Of a DNA stretch of 64,000 bases, positions 43,701-58,700 are shown one piece after another. The translations under genes were made by a program, and so were the position numbers. The notes beneath the pieces are model-generated. The model had not been told where the DNA came from. It saw only the letters and a program-made list of their open reading frames with translations, and made no database searches. The stretch is from Aquila chrysaetos chrysaetos (lineage: Eukaryota > Chordata > Aves > Accipitriformes > Accipitridae): assembly GCF_900496995.4 (NCBI RefSeq), contig NC_044008.1:2022453-2086452 (forward strand), written 5' to 3'. Position 1 is the first letter of the stretch, and each line of letters opens with the position of its first letter.

Positions 43701-46700
43701 AAATGATGGTTGCACCTCGGCTGCCTGGTGCTGCTCAAAGTCCTAATAATACCTGAAAGTGTGGCCAGTCTTGGATCATGCTTTTTCCCTGTCCATTTGC
43801 CTGGTGTAGAGGTAGATGCAGTGTGAGGAGATGCCACAAACTCACTGGTGTTGGTGTACAGGCAGGGCTGTTCTGTATGTGTCTTCAGCGCAGGACCTTG
43901 GCCCTGCTCTTTCCTCCTCTCTCTTGGGCAACACAAAGGGACAGAAATAGAGCCGGTTCTTTTCCCATTAGCTGTAATCAGTAGTTTTACCCATTAAATG
44001 GTTCATGAGGCCCTAGGCAGAAATAGTCTGTAATTGCTCAAGTGTTTGGTCTCAGAGATGTAATTTCTGGCTGGTAGGAAGCTTTACTAGAAGTTGCAAA
44101 GGACATGGTGGGGAGAGGGGGACAAAATCAGCCTGAAAACGGCTGCCACTTTCCAGCCTTTCAAAATGCATTCTTTTGAAGGTGGTGAATCATCACCGAG
44201 ACCACACATATTTGGCTTTTTCCTCACCCACCGCCCCTGCCAGGGGCATCAGCTCACCTCGTCTCTACGCCACAGACCAGCCCTTTTCACCACAGAGACA
44301 TCGCAGCGTGGGAGCCCTCAATGGCAATCCCATCACTGCCTTATTTCTGCCCAGTCCCAGGGAAGAGAATTTAGCACCGGGTTCATGGAGTGCTCCAGAA
44401 GATAGTGGCTGCCACAGTTGGAAGGATGGAAGGCATGCAGCCATGCAGCTGCGCTTACCTGCAATAAGTGAAGGTGGCTCCATGAAGGGCTTCACCGACG
44501 TCACCAACGTGGTCATGCTCTGAGTTTTGTTAAGCATTTCTTCCTGGCTTTCACCATCCCTTCTGGCGTGTTCCCGAGGCTGAAAATACCCTTGGAGCTG
44601 CCTGTTGATTTCAGCTGCCTCCAGACCTGTGGATTCAGTCGCTGGGTCAGTGAGGATGAAATCTGGTGCCACAGTTTGAAAGCCACCATGCTTTGATAAA
44701 TAGGTTGTATCTCAACAAAATTACTGCCACTGCACAACACAGTGTGGGAGACAAGTCACAACACAATGTTTCATCGGCCAAAGCCTACAGACCCCTGGGG
44801 TATGTGGTCAAGGTAGGCAACTTATTTCCAAATGCCATATACTCTAGAGAAGGGCAAGCAATTAAGGAGATATTGTACTGTCTTCTCAAGGAAGGGAGTA
44901 GGGGATACGGTAAACTTATTCAGAATAAAAGCTGTTTTTGAGGAAGTGGTTCCCAAGAAGTGTGCTGGGCTTCCTTGGGACCTCCATGACTGCATGGACA
45001 TGTTCCCATTGTCACTTGGGATGGAGTTTTAATCAAAACTACATGGATAATTAAATGTTGCTGGATCAGCATCTCCATGAGATAGGTCCCTTGAAGTGCT
45101 GAGCACTGCCAGTCTTCTCAGGTAAGACTTGTTTACTAAAAGGCTGGGAATCCACAAAAAGAGTTAGCTAAGTTATGCATGTCCAGCTGTATGTCTGGAT
45201 GTGTGTGAGGCTGTGGGTCCATCGTCCTTCATACTGGGTATGTCTGGTGCCCAGTGCCTTGAGGGACAAGCATGATCTGGACCAGGCTGGCAGGCACATT
45301 AGCGGATCAGCTATTGTAGGAGTTCTGGTTTTATGGTGGGTGTACAGCATTTGCAGGTAGAGGACAGTACATCTAGTGGAGTCTGGCTGTGCGAAGTTAA
45401 CCCAGAAACCTGTTTTGAAGCAATGTGGACCAGCAGACTGAATCCATCCCAGATTAATGATCTGTGGTGTGGTCCACTGTGGTTTTGATCTGGCTTTGCT
45501 TTCCTTTGCTGACTTACTGTTTTATCTAAATGATGCTCTGAGCATGAGGGATGGAGAGCACCACATGCTCCTTGCTGAAGGATTGACCAGCCAGATAACA
45601 GGCAGGGATGGCCCTTGGGTAACACCTGAGTCATGAAGGCAAAACACTTCAGCGAGGGTTGTCCTTTGCAGGAGCATGGAGGCTACTGTGTCCAAGGGCA
45701 TTCATTGTGCAGGATTCATTTGCTCTGATTTATTTACATTACAGAAGCAAATGGAGGCTGGGGTAAGGGCAGGATCCCAGGTATGGGAACATGGATAGAC
45801 ATCAGGGAGAGATGAACTCTACCCTGACAGATTTGCTTTCTACACACAGAGTAGGAGGGGAAACAGAGCCCAGAAAAGACTATCTCATGTCTAGTGTAAT
45901 TGGGAATATCCCACACCAACAGAGTTCCCAGCTACTCCAGGCACCTACGACTGTACTGGTTTCTTACATCCAGGGCAAGGATGTTGCTTCTTGACACACC
46001 TCTCTGTTTAGAAATTCCTTGCTTTGTAAAATGCTCTACTTTCATACACTGTGAAACAATGTGTTATGAAGGCTAAAAAAAAAAAAAAAAAAAAAAATCT
46101 AACAGTTATGAAGGAAAAATTAAAGCAAATCCATTCCTGGAGAACATGAATTCACTGCAATTTAGAGTAAAATTGGTGCTCTGAGGTTCCTCCTTTGTTA
46201 TTCCTGTTTAAAACATTAAAAACAAGCTGTGGTGAGGGACACTTTCCAGGTCTAATGATGGCCTTGAAATGTAGTAGGAAAAATTCAGGTTAGATGAGAT
46301 GTCCCAGGGCAACCAAGGCATCAAAGCTGGGTTAACATATATGACACAGATCTACGAGACACCTGTGCCCACAGAGAGGATCCAGCAGGACACGTAAACT
46401 GGCTTATATGTGGGCAACTAGATCAACACCCAGGGATGAGGATGAGATCCAGAGTTGGAAACTTTCCTCTAGGTGCCTTCATGTGAGCTGAGCATCTCCA
46501 AAACCTACTATGGCCAGCTGAGGTCCAGAACCTGGTTCAGTATCTCTCATGGAAAAAAACTAGACCCTGACTCACTTGCACACATGTAGGCAAAGACATC
46601 GAGGAACCAAGTCCTCCCTGAAGCACAGAGGATGAGCCCCTGATGGAACATGGGGGTCTACCTTGGTGTTGGCAGATTGGTCCTCCAGACCCCGTGGACC

Positions 46701-49700
46701 ATGTGGATTAGATCTCTGCAATGAGAGCTTAAATGATGAATAGACACATGCACCATAGGCACCTCGCTGGAGCTTATCATGTTGATGGTTTGGGATGGCA
46801 GAGCAACAGCATCTGTTTCGTGGGCAGGGAGAGGTATTCCTGTGGATGCAGCTTTTAAAGCTGGGTGTCAGGAATAGCTTTGATCCTGTTTTGCAGTAAA
46901 GAGTGGAAGCAGGAGACGTCTTGGTGTCCCTCTCAACCCTGTTTTCTCAGATTCCTCTCAAGGCCCCCCAGAGCTAGGGTCTAAAAGCAGTCAGTGACCC
47001 AGGGTCATTTTCTACACTGAATCACAGAAAAAAAGCACTTATTCTTAACAACATCTTTTCACTTGCAGTTTCAGGCTGTTTTGGGGCAAGGAGAACATCC
47101 TTTACTCTACTGCATGAATTCACATGCATTTCTACATAGATATTAGCAGACTTACCCCTTTCCATGAGCATCCTTCCCAACTCACCTCCACAATCTGCAA
47201 ACGTAAGACAGACAGGGCATAGTTTGTTTGCTACTTCTTTTTTCCCTATGTAAATAAGATTTTTCAACAAAATCATTATTTTTACAGGCAGCACATGCTT
47301 TCATGGGCTATTTTTCATCCTTTTTTTTCCCCTCTTCAAAGCATTCAAATGCCCCCTACCATCTCTAGGCAGAAATGAGTGCGACTCCAGCTTAATGGCT
47401 GAAGCATCTCAGCTAGCGGTGGTGAATCCAAACCCTCCTTGGCCATAGGCAGACCCCAGGGAGTGGGACAGGAGTGGGGCAGCTCTCTGCTGGCCATCAG
47501 GTAGCTGGACCTCTGCAGGGCAAGGAAAGCAAGACCCCAAAAGCCTGACACCCTTGTGATGTTGCGATTCTGGGGTAAAAACATCCCTAGTGCGGTGGTT
47601 TTTGTTACTGTTGTGGTGCAGGTTGGCAGTTATTCACTGCCGGAGAGGAGAGGTCTGTGTGTCAAGAAGTGCCACAAAGTAGACAGGAATTAGAAGGTTG
47701 TTATTAGGCAAAATGCAGCTCCAAACTTTCCCCCGTGACCCAGCACCTTTCACCAATCAGTGGGGAAATGGAGATGACCAGGGAGGAAAGCTTTGCTGAC
47801 AAAACCATGTGGGTAGAAACGGGAACAGAGATGGTTTAAAGGGAAAAAAATTAAGAGTTTGAGTAGGAGGTCAGGACTATGGCAGAGACCTCGTGGCCCA
47901 GAAGCCCGCACTCGTCTCTGAGCGTGGAGAGGCGACACTTCTCCACTTGCTGCTAATGGGGTGATATTTGCTCTGATGAGCCAGCATGTGCCAGCACTCA
48001 AATTGCTCCAATTTAGTTGCTGGCAGGCGTCAGCGCGGTGGCCCCGAGCACGGCTCGCTGGCCGACTTACCACATCTGCCTCTCATTTCGCTCCTGACCA
48101 CCTCCTTCACATCTTCCTCCTGTGCCACAGGGGGAAAGCAGAGGTTAACAGTGATTTTCTACCCCGGCACCATCTCCCTCCACTCTGTGCCCCATCCCAA
48201 CTCTGCTTGCCCCATTGGAGGTGGCCTCTGGTGAAACCACCTCAGCTTGGGTATGGCCAAGACCAGAGATGTACATTTGGTGTCACAGGGACCTTGGTTC
48301 AAGATTTGTGGCTCATTAGGGAAATGATTCCCTTTGAAAATTCATGGCCATCCTGTAGCCAGCTCCTCTTGCCATGAGGAGCTGGGATCCCCAGCCCAGC
48401 ATGAGGACCATGACACACCTCAAGTCCGGGCTGGCTTTCCAATGAGTGTCTCCACCCTTTTGGCATTGTCCCTGAAGCCATGGTCTCTCAGATGTCCCTT
48501 ACCTCTGAGAAGCTTCATCAAGCTACTTGCATCCATGCAAAGGGGCTACTCAAATTATACTGCAGGCTTGACCCATGGAAATGGGCTGTAGCACTAGGTT
48601 TAGATGAGGTGCAGCTGCACCTCATTTTGTTTCTTCTCTGCCTCTTTACCAGCTAACGCCATTCCCCACAGAACAAGACATCTGGTGTCATGGATTTTGA
48701 GTCTGCCCTTCACCCGACGGCCACCCAACTGCCACTGTTTCGGTTGAGCATCTTCCATGTGTGACGGTTCGTGTCCTACTGCACTTCACGTGGTCACCAC
48801 CTCTTATCCTTTGCAGGGATGACAAATTTTGGGGCGCTTTCTACATAGGGAGCTGGGCTTTTCAGCAGCCCACACATAGGGCACCCTTGCCCATAACACC
48901 CATGCTAAAACTAATCCTGCCTGGCCTCCACACACTGGAAAGATGAAAGTAGTGCATTGTATCAGTCAAGTGGCACAAAACACACTTGCTCAGGCAACAG
49001 GCTGGAGACCCTAATGTTAGGGGAGCTGCAACAGGGATTTTGCCCTGACCCATGGAGGTCAACCACTCCATCTTCAGGATTTATAAACCCAGAGCAGCAG
49101 TTTTTGCAGTAATGCCAGCTCCCTAATCGCTTTGAAAATGGGGCATATTTCTCTCTCCTGCTCTTTCTTTGTATTTGATCAGCCCTGAGGCATTGGCACT
49201 GATCCTATCTGCCAAGCACGACTTCGAAGCATCATGGGGAGGATGGGAGAGGGGAAATGTGCCTCGGGCTCTGGGTCGTTGTTTGGGCTTGGAATCGCAC
49301 AGCCCAGCACTGCTCCCACCCCGGCCTGTGCATGTCTGACGTCTCTGGGTAATGGCCAACACTCTCATTTCCCAGATATTCTCTGAATGAATCTGTTTCT
49401 CAGCATTTCCCTCCTCCCCTATACCTCTTAGGGGCAGTTTGCCCTATTTTCTCTATTCAGGTCTCTGTAATAGGATGTGATCTTGGGCTAAAGTACTCAC
49501 AGAAAGACCAGGATCTCCCTTTTCTCCTTTCTGGCCAGCTGGACCATTTTCACCCTGTTAAAAACACTTAAGTCATTACAAAAGCTCAGTAGATTGACCA
49601 TTAAATGCTCCAAGAATAAGTGCACCTTAGAGAGGAAAGGATATGCTAGGAAGGGAGATTGGGAAAAAGGCTTACATGTATTCCTATAAATTTTAGGGAT

Positions 49701-52700
49701 ATCTGCGAGTAGCTCAGTGAGCAGAAAGGAATGGGCTCATCCATGTGCAAGGAAGCAAGAACAAAAGTGTGTATCAGAGAGCTGGGTTCAGGCTCCCAGA
49801 GTTTTTGGGAGCTCGGCTCTATCCAAACAATAAGGATGTTAGCAGCTACAGTTTTAAGTCGGGTTTCTTTGCCATTTGTAAGGGACCACAAAGGTTGGGG
49901 TGGAGGTGTGGAGAGGCTCTGGCCTCCAGAGAATGTCTGGGAACCAGACCAGGCAGAAGATAGCAACTGGGATTGCAATCCCAGTGCTGAAAACATGAAA
50001 CACAGGGAAATGCTGAGGTTTGCCAATGGGGCTCTCTGCCTCCTAGGAGAAAATGCCTTGAAAAATTTACCACTCGGAACTGGCGAAAACTGGATTTGTT
50101 GATTAAAAATGCTTAAAAATATTAAAGAAAAAGGAGCACAGGAAGAATGATCTAAATTAAAGCTGCAATGGTTATTTTTCTCAATCCATGCTCACTTACA
50201 GGGGCTGGAGCGCGAGGAGAAATCACATTACCCTCCACCAACACATGGAGCTAATGCATTGCCACCTCCTGATGCAAAAAGCCCTTGAGTCAGTGTTGGC
50301 AGGACCTGCAGTGTGTAGGGACTGACCTGGAACATGGGTTGCAGGTTGGGATCTTGAGATTAATCTCTTGTTTGTATTCTCCGATGTGCATTAGAAGGCT
50401 GAGCACTGCCCCTCTGTACCGAAGTACTGCACTGAGCATTGTTTTACTCCTGGTCTGCCATGGCAAGCACAGTTGAGGATGTGCTGGCCCAAAATACGAT
50501 GTTTTCCCAAAGAAGTCTTATATAAAACAACAGGCAGCCCCCAGGGCTCAGAGCAGTTGTCCCAGCTGGAGACACTTTCAGGCAGAAGTGTAGGCAGCAT
50601 TGCCTGTGTCCAATGCCTGGTGCTCGGGAGTAAAATGCTCTCTGTGCTTTTGTTGTTGCGAAATTTGGAGAGCCAAGAAATGCAACCTAAAACCGGGGTT
50701 CATCCAGCCCCAATGCAGAGCTCTGCACTGCTGCAGGGAGGTGAGGAACCTCGCTGGGAGGAGAGGCCGGCTCATCCCCATACTGACCATTTCTCCTTTT
50801 CGCCCGTCCATGCCTGGGGGTCCCCTGAGGCAGAGCTGAGTTCTCCCTCTTTTCCCTCGTGGACCCTAGAGAGGAAGAGGAGAGATCAGTTAGCAGTGCC
50901 CGGGCACCCTCCAGAAACATCCCACACTGCTGGTTGGCATTTTCCCCCCAAAGTCCAGCCTGGGCATCAGTAGAAGATACTCAGAGCCTTCTGGATCTCA
51001 GATGCTCCCCAAACAAATCAGGTGGGATGGGTCAGAGCCTGGGCTTTGCCCCCTCTATCCTGGGCAATCATGAGGCATTTCCTATGGTCCCTCCCTGCAG
51101 AAAGGATGGATGCTGCAGGAGCAGAAGGCAGTTTTCTCCCTCTGACACTCAGTCTGTCCTGGCACTAATTTAAGAAACGGTGTCTCAGCAGGAGGAGAAG
51201 GACTTGCAGATGGAGATAATACCCTCCCACATTAGAAAGGAGGGTGGCCTTGCTGCTGCCGTTCAGACCCAGGGACTTTCTCTTTTAATTTAGGGAAAAC
51301 AGAAGTAGCAGTGTGGGTGTAGAAAGTGGCATCTCACAGTCTCTCTTTAATCAGTGTCCAAACGAAAGCCATTCATTATCTCATACACGGCTTTCTGAGC
51401 ATGCAGTGCTTGTAACTGCTTACATAAAAACTTCCAGCCTTTTTAAACATACATGAGGGGATCTCGTACTTTCAGCTCCTTCCTCCCTTCTGTGATTCTT
51501 TTGATACATTTTTCACTGCAAGGTGCAGCCTGAGGAGCAAGGAAAGAAGAATAAAGTTGCTGCTATGGCCTGAAGCTGGATCTAGTCAATTTTTTATTGT
51601 TCTGGAAGGATCTTTCTACACCTGCACCCCTTTAGGGGAAGGCTAGGGGGCAGTCCTTCCTATAATCACCCTGTCAGTGGTGAAGCACTGGGTGGGATTC
51701 AGCTGTAGCTACAGGCTGCTGAACAATGCTGGAGGCCCAGAACATCCTCTGTGCCCTTGTACTACAGAGCAGATTGCTCTAGGTCAAGCCTTTATTTAAT
51801 GGTGTCTCAGGACACAATACAGATGTTCAGTCTGACCATCAGTGCAACATGGAGCTTGCTGCACCACCTGCATTTTCCCTTCCTTAACCACTTCTTCCCT
51901 AAGACTTAAAACCCAGTGTTGGGTCTTTTTTGTGACTCCAAAGAGCAGGCTATAGGCTTTCCCAATGTGTGATGCTCTTCTCTGTATGGGGGAAAACCAG
52001 GCTGAAAATCAATAAAGCCTACACAGACATGTTTATACCACCCAAGTCAGAAGTCCTGCAAGGGGCTCTAGGACAGGGTGACCTTTGAGACCCAGGAGAG
52101 CTGATTTAATGAGGTCCAGACTCATTCAGACTTTCACACAAAATTGGGTCTGAATTGTCCCAACTTCTATCGTCAAAAGCCAAAGCAATTTCACCGGTGT
52201 ATCTTTACCAGCACAGTCCTGAACTGTCAGATGCAGGTACACATCAGCTAAATTCTCCATGCTATTGAATGTGCTTCTCGCTTGGTGAAGGATTATCACT
52301 GGCGACTGGAGTTTGGATTATTTGGCTGAAATAATTCAGCAGGCCATAATAGATTAAAGAAGAAAATCCTGCCAGAGTATCTACCTCCTTTGCTTGTTTT
52401 CAAAGCAGCAGCACAATCTAATTCCCATTTAGCAGAAAACTCAAGTGTTTTACAAACCATACGTGTGTGTGTGTGTACACGCAGCCTCTACATACATACA
52501 TATATATATACACACACATACTCGAGGATTAAATCCTTGCACACACTTACATAGGGATACACCACTCAAGGGTGAAACATGGCACACCAAATATCTGCCA
52601 GACTCACAGTCTGGCATTATGGATACGTTCAAGGAAACATCCAAGGTCAGGTTGGACGTGGCTCTGAGCAACCTGATCGAGTTGAAGATGTCCCTGAGCA

Positions 52701-55700
52701 CTGCAGGGGGGGTGGACTAGATGACCTTTAAAGGTCTCTTCCAACCCAAACCATTCTGTGATTCTATGATTCTGTAACAGTTGGTCTTTAAGGTAGTTAC
52801 CCAACTCCAGCTTTTCTTTTGTTCTTGGTTCTTTCATGTTAATTTATCTATTCTCTTGTCCGAGCCTGAAACTCAGCCAGTCCCACCAGCACAACTGAGA
52901 AGTGTATTTTCATTTCCAGCCCTCTTTGACTTGAAAAGTTCTTTGTTACTTAATGGATGCTGTCTAAGGGCAGGTGATTAGCATTAATCTCTAGCATAGT
53001 CCCTCTGCATTGTGTTGGCAGCAGCAAGACACTCTTCATTATCATAGAATCTGGGGGCAGCATGTTTCTGCTCATAAACAGTATTAGCATGTCTCATTTC
53101 CAAGTCTTTTTGTTACATTTCAAAAGGTGCCCAGCATGTCTTGCATGCAAAAACACTTATTAAGTATGGCCCACAAATGGGGTCTGAAAGCCACCAGCTC
53201 CTTCCGAAACCTTGGCATCCGGCTGCCCAGATAATTAGCAACAGGAGGGGTGCACTTGATGCCCTGCTAACTTGAAATTATCAGCCTTCCTTTCTTCACT
53301 GAGAGATCGCATCTTACACTGCAGATGGGAAAAGAAGAGAGGAGAGGGAAAAAAAAATCTCCGCTGATAAATGCACCAAGAGATGAAGTAAGTTGACCAA
53401 GATCCCACAGAAAGACAGCAGACTTTGCAGCCATCTCAACGTGGGAGACCTCAGGTGCCAGCTTGTAAGGGGGGGGAGATGTATGGTGACATGAGGGGAC
53501 ATATCTGGGGTGCTATGTCACATGAGGATGTAAGGTGCCGATCTCACCAGGGTTCAGGGCATGTTACAGACCACTTGCTGCTCACCTGTGGCCCTGGTTC
53601 ACCCTGTGGCCCTTGAGGTCCATCGGGTCCAGCGACTCCAGTCTTCCCAGGCCATCCCATTTGTCCTTTGAAGCCCCCCAAGCCAGGAACTCCCTTGGCT
53701 CCCTGAGAATGACCGACAGAGCAGTTCAAGCACAGGTGGTTTTAGAGATGGGCCAGTCAAACATTACCCAAACACTTTCATAGCATTGGCAATAAGGGGA
53801 GACCATTTACATTCCACTCTGTCTGCTGTTGTGCTATTCACAGAGCATCAGTAGGTTGGTAGAGATACTTCAGCTTTGCTCTCCACATTTACTTGTCGAG
53901 AAGGCACCTCACTGCTTGGTGACATGGACACCCCCTCTCTGGGATGACGCCCAGTAATTTCTAATGCCCAACTTTTTCTGCAGAAGTAAGCGGAGTCCTT
54001 TAGTCTGTAACCCTGGAAAAAACAATGACTCCTGAGGAGGAGAAAGGAAGTTACCAAGAGCTGGACTATAAATTTCCTACTCATCTGCACCATTGAGCTT
54101 TCTCCTGGAGCTTCTGTGAACAGAAAAGGCTCCCATAAAACACAGCGGAAGGAAAGAGCTCCAGTCAGCCTAACAGCCAGCCTTCAGCAGTGGCTGAATG
54201 CAGATATTTGTGGGAGAGGAGAAGAACAAGAGAGGAAAGGAGTGATGTTTCCCCAGAAATAATCTCCCAGCCTCCAACCATACACAGTTCAGAGCCTTAG
54301 TGAGCCAGAGGTGTTGCTTGACAAGAGAAGAACCCTTAGTGTTTGACACAGATGACCATCAGGGGATGAGGACCAGAAGAGGTGTTATCAATAAAAGCAA
54401 CAAATTCTTTAAGATCCCAAATCAGCTGGAGACCAGATGGTGGAGTTGAATGCGAGAAAGGCCTGAGGGGCTGGAAAATGCCAGAAGACTTGATGGAGGC
54501 TGCTGGGATTATTGTGTCGTTTTCTTTTTCTTTCAAAACAGTTACTGTTTTTACTGAAACCCCATTTTTTCCCTCTATGGAAAGGTACAAATTTTAGATT
54601 TGTTCTTTTAGGGAAGAAAATGGAAAATTAAGCAATGCAGAGAAGGAAGATCAGTGGGGAGTGATCAAGGTGGGGACTCCTCAGGGAGCTGAGAGCAGAG
54701 CCCGGGAGCAGGTCACCTGGGAGATCTTTCCCACTCCCACGTCCAGCGTGCGCAGGAGGCAACAGCGTTATCCGCTTCTTCTGCCCCACAGCATCCCAGG
54801 CACCCTTTACCCTGGGCATGGTAGTGTTGAATAAACTCTCACAATTAATCCCACTTCAAGGATTTGAATGGCTTTGCCTCATACTAAGCAGGCACCCTCC
54901 TGGGGTTTCATACATCAGCAGAGGGTGAATTTAAGGAGACCTCCCTCTCCTGCCCTTTCCAACTGCAGTCCCAGGCTTAATGCTCCAGACAGTTGACATT
55001 TGCCCACTGGAAAGGGTACCTATGATGTAGAGAGTGTATAATTTTGTTAACTCAGCCTGATGGATGTGGGATTTATTCTTTTATAAATGGCAGCTCGATG
55101 CAGTCTGGTGAGTACTAACCTTTTCTCCTTTCTCCCCAGGAATCCCTGAGGCACCATTGTCCCCTGATGCTCCTTGCTCACCCTGGAAGGAGCCAAGATA
55201 AAATCATGGCCAATGCAGACTTGGCAAGGTTGCAATTTGCTGAATGAACCAGCTTTTCTTCAGATTACAATATTATTTACTGAGTGTGACCCAGCAGGGT
55301 CTCTCAGCCTGCACATTGGTGCAGTACTCAAGGAGACGGAAAGAAATCTCATTCAAATCTCGATTACTTGACATGTGCAATAGTGCCTGTGGAGCACCAG
55401 GGCTGGAGTGGATGAACCCTGTTGAGTCTTGCAGCGGTGAGTGAAGGGGTCCTTACCCTAGTGTCCGAGCATCTTCACCCAGATCTATGCTGGTTTATAG
55501 GAACAGATTGAGAAAAAACTCATTTGTGCCCTTTGAAAGAAATAAGCACGTTGCAGAGGTGGATTTGCAGCACCTGCAAAGCTTTTTGGAAACCTCTTAC
55601 TTGTAGGCAGATGCATAATTTAGATACTCACCTTTGGTCCATACGGTCCATCCAATCCCGGGATCCCTGGTTTTCCAGGACTGCCAATTTCTCCCTGTGG

Positions 55701-58700
55701 ATGAAAAAGCAGTGGATGGGCTGTAAGCACAAACAAGCCCTAAAACATTGGGAAAACTGGCTCCGAAAAGGCAAGGTGAGTAGTACTTGAGGGGGGAACA
55801 AGATGACAACACTCCTGGCAACAGAAAGCCTAAGTATAGGCAAAGTCTTACTTCAGTATAAATTTTAGACTGTCCCGACTCCAAGCCCACCTACATGAAA
55901 GTAGGTGGGAAATTCACCGAACAGTACTTCGTTTACCCAATAGGCCAAGGATGATAAAGGAAGATATTAATAACAACAACAACAATAATAACAACATATC
56001 CCATTGGCTCAGCTATCAATAGCTCCCTTACTTCTTATCAAGCTTTTCAAAACCCTTCGTAAAAAGACCATTAAGGGTCATTATCCTTGTTTATAGAGGA
56101 AGGCCTAATGGTGCTGACAATCGGAGTGATGTGCCCAGCAGTAATTGCGAATTAAGTCCAGGCAGTTGCTAAGCCACAGACCTGACGGGGATTTGGGCAG
56201 GGTCTGGTTTTTTTTACCCCAGATTATCAAAAAGTTCCCTGCAAACCTTAAAAACTCCCCATCCATGGTTCCCTGCTCTGCATGGCCACGTCTCTCTGTG
56301 CTGCAGCCTGCAGCTCCGTGCTACCAAAAGGGACTTCTCCTGCCAGAGTTAGGGTGGCTTCTTCATGCATGATGCTATCCTGGGGATGAGTGGGAAACGG
56401 TCCTCGTTTTGGCTGCGATAGAGTTAATTTTCCTTCTAGTAGCTGGTATAGTGCTGTGTTTTGGATTCAGTATGAGAAGAATGTTGATAACACACTGATG
56501 TTTTCAGTTGTTGCTAAGTAATGTTTAAACTAAGTCAAGGACTTTTCAGCTTCTCCTGCCCAGCCAGCAAGGAGGCTGGAGGGGCACAAGAAGTTGGGAG
56601 GGGACACAGCCAGGACAGCTGACCCAAATTGGCCAAAGGGGATATTCCATACCATGTGATGTCATGCCCAGTATATAAACTGGGGGGAGTTGGGCAGGGA
56701 GGGATCGCTGCTCGGGCACTAACTGGGCATCGGTTGGTGATTGGTGAGCAATTGCATTGTGCATCACTCGTTTTGTATATTCCAATCCTTTTATTATTAT
56801 TGCCATTTTATTATTGTTATTATTATCATTATTAGTTTCTCCCTTTCTGTCCTGTTAAACTGTTCTTATCTCAACCCACGAGTTTTACTTTTTTTCCCCG
56901 ATTCTCTCACCCATCCCACTGGGTGGGGGGGAGTGATGGAGCAGCTGCGTGGTGCTTAGTTGCTGGCTGGGGTTAAACCACGACAGAAACGATGCTGGAA
57001 ATGGGGCATCCAGAGCAGGATGGAAACCTGGGCTTAGCTCACCTTGATGCCTTTGGCTCCAGGAGTGCCGACGTGTCCTGGAAGCCCTCGTAAGCCCTGA
57101 GGAGAAAGCAGATCACAGGTGGTGACTTTAAATCAAGGTGAGGGCAGGAGGGAGGAACTCTGCGTGTGCACAGACCTAACCCCGAGGTAGTGCTGCAAAC
57201 TCTTCCCTTGCTCACAGCATCCTTCCCCATAAGCCTCACTGCAGCCTGGAGCCTGAGCATTCTTCTCTGCTTGTCCCAACCTTTATTTCCCAGAATCACG
57301 GAGTGGTTGAGGTTGGAAGGGAGCTCTGGAGGACATCTTGTCCAACTCCCCTGCTCAGGAGGGAGGGGAGGGCCCTCTAAAGCTGGTTGACCAGGACCGT
57401 GTTCAGACAGCTTTTGAGTATCTCCAAGGATGGAGATTTCACAGGATCTCATCCATCTCCTACCTTTGCTCCTTTCTGCCCGATGTCACCAGTGGTCCCA
57501 GGATCACCTTTCCCTCCCTACATAAAAAAAAGACAAACATATGCACAGCCTGAAAGGTGAATAATATAGCCGTGGTGATAGCATCATGTTGCATTTATAT
57601 TGTGCTTTTAACCACCAGAGGCTTCTTGAAAATTTGCAGATCATGGTCACCTTGTCGCTAGAAATGCAGCCAGCTCTGGGGTGGGACAGGGAATGACCTC
57701 GCAGAAGATGGGTGACTGCGACAGGGCTGCTAGCGAAGTGGGACAAAGTGCTGTGATGAGTCACCACAGGGTCTGTAGCTTACGCTGGGCAACGTTTGGA
57801 AAATGACCCTTGAGGACCTGCGTGTTGGAGTGAATGTTACTGGGGTTTGGGAGCTAATGGAGTGGCAACAATCACAGTGACCTGCACTGTGGAGATGTTA
57901 GATGGTTTCCCTCAGTGATTTTGTTGGTCACTGCCCCTGAAAATTGAGTCTGTCATTCAAAGTCTGGATCCTTCAGGCACTACGTGAATGATCTAGAGGA
58001 TGTTCATTAATTTCAGTGAGGTCTTCCTTTCCTGCACCCTCCCAAAATCTCCTAGTATTTTTTTTTCTCTCATGGGAAAACAAAAGAGAAAAACCACCAG
58101 CAGATTTCAGCTTGTTTCCAGAAAGCAAAGGGAAGACATGTTCCCACCAAGCATCACTTTGGAGATGCGCTTTTCAGTAATAAGGAGTCGAAGTTGCATC
58201 CATGTGCAGGAACTTATCTGGGGGCAAGGGAGGCATCCTGTCATGACAGAGAACCAGCTCGTCCCAGGAAAGTGAGGTCCATAAGGGCTTTAGCAAATGA
58301 TTGCTTTGTTCCCTGCGCTCTCCATCAGGCAGGTCAGCATTGAGGAGAACTGGACTTGGTACATGATGGAACTTGAAATTTGGGCCTTGGCAAGTAACAA
58401 AGGAAAACTCGTGTTGAAAAACATGAGAAAACTTAGAAGTCTATCGCTAGAGACATGGACAAATTCTTTGCTGGCATCCAGAGAATGGCTCCTCCTAAAA
58501 ATCAGGCCAGGATGTGCACTAGAGACTTCTCCAGGAGGTTTAGGGAGCGATTTCATCTCTTTTTTGGAAAGATTCACCCAGAGCAAGACCTGACTCCAGT
58601 AATGAGGCAGGTAAGGTGTGGGAGGAGAAATGAACTTGGGGTCAAGAAAGGCACAGAACCTCTTTCCACCTGCCAAATGAACCATGTCCTTTCTTGCTAC

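Noticed and set aside
44580-47150. Search for a second von Willebrand A domain expected in type XXVIII collagen
   Set aside because: No minus-strand frame shows a DxSxS-type MIDAS motif or a VWA-like stretch; absence is by eye only.
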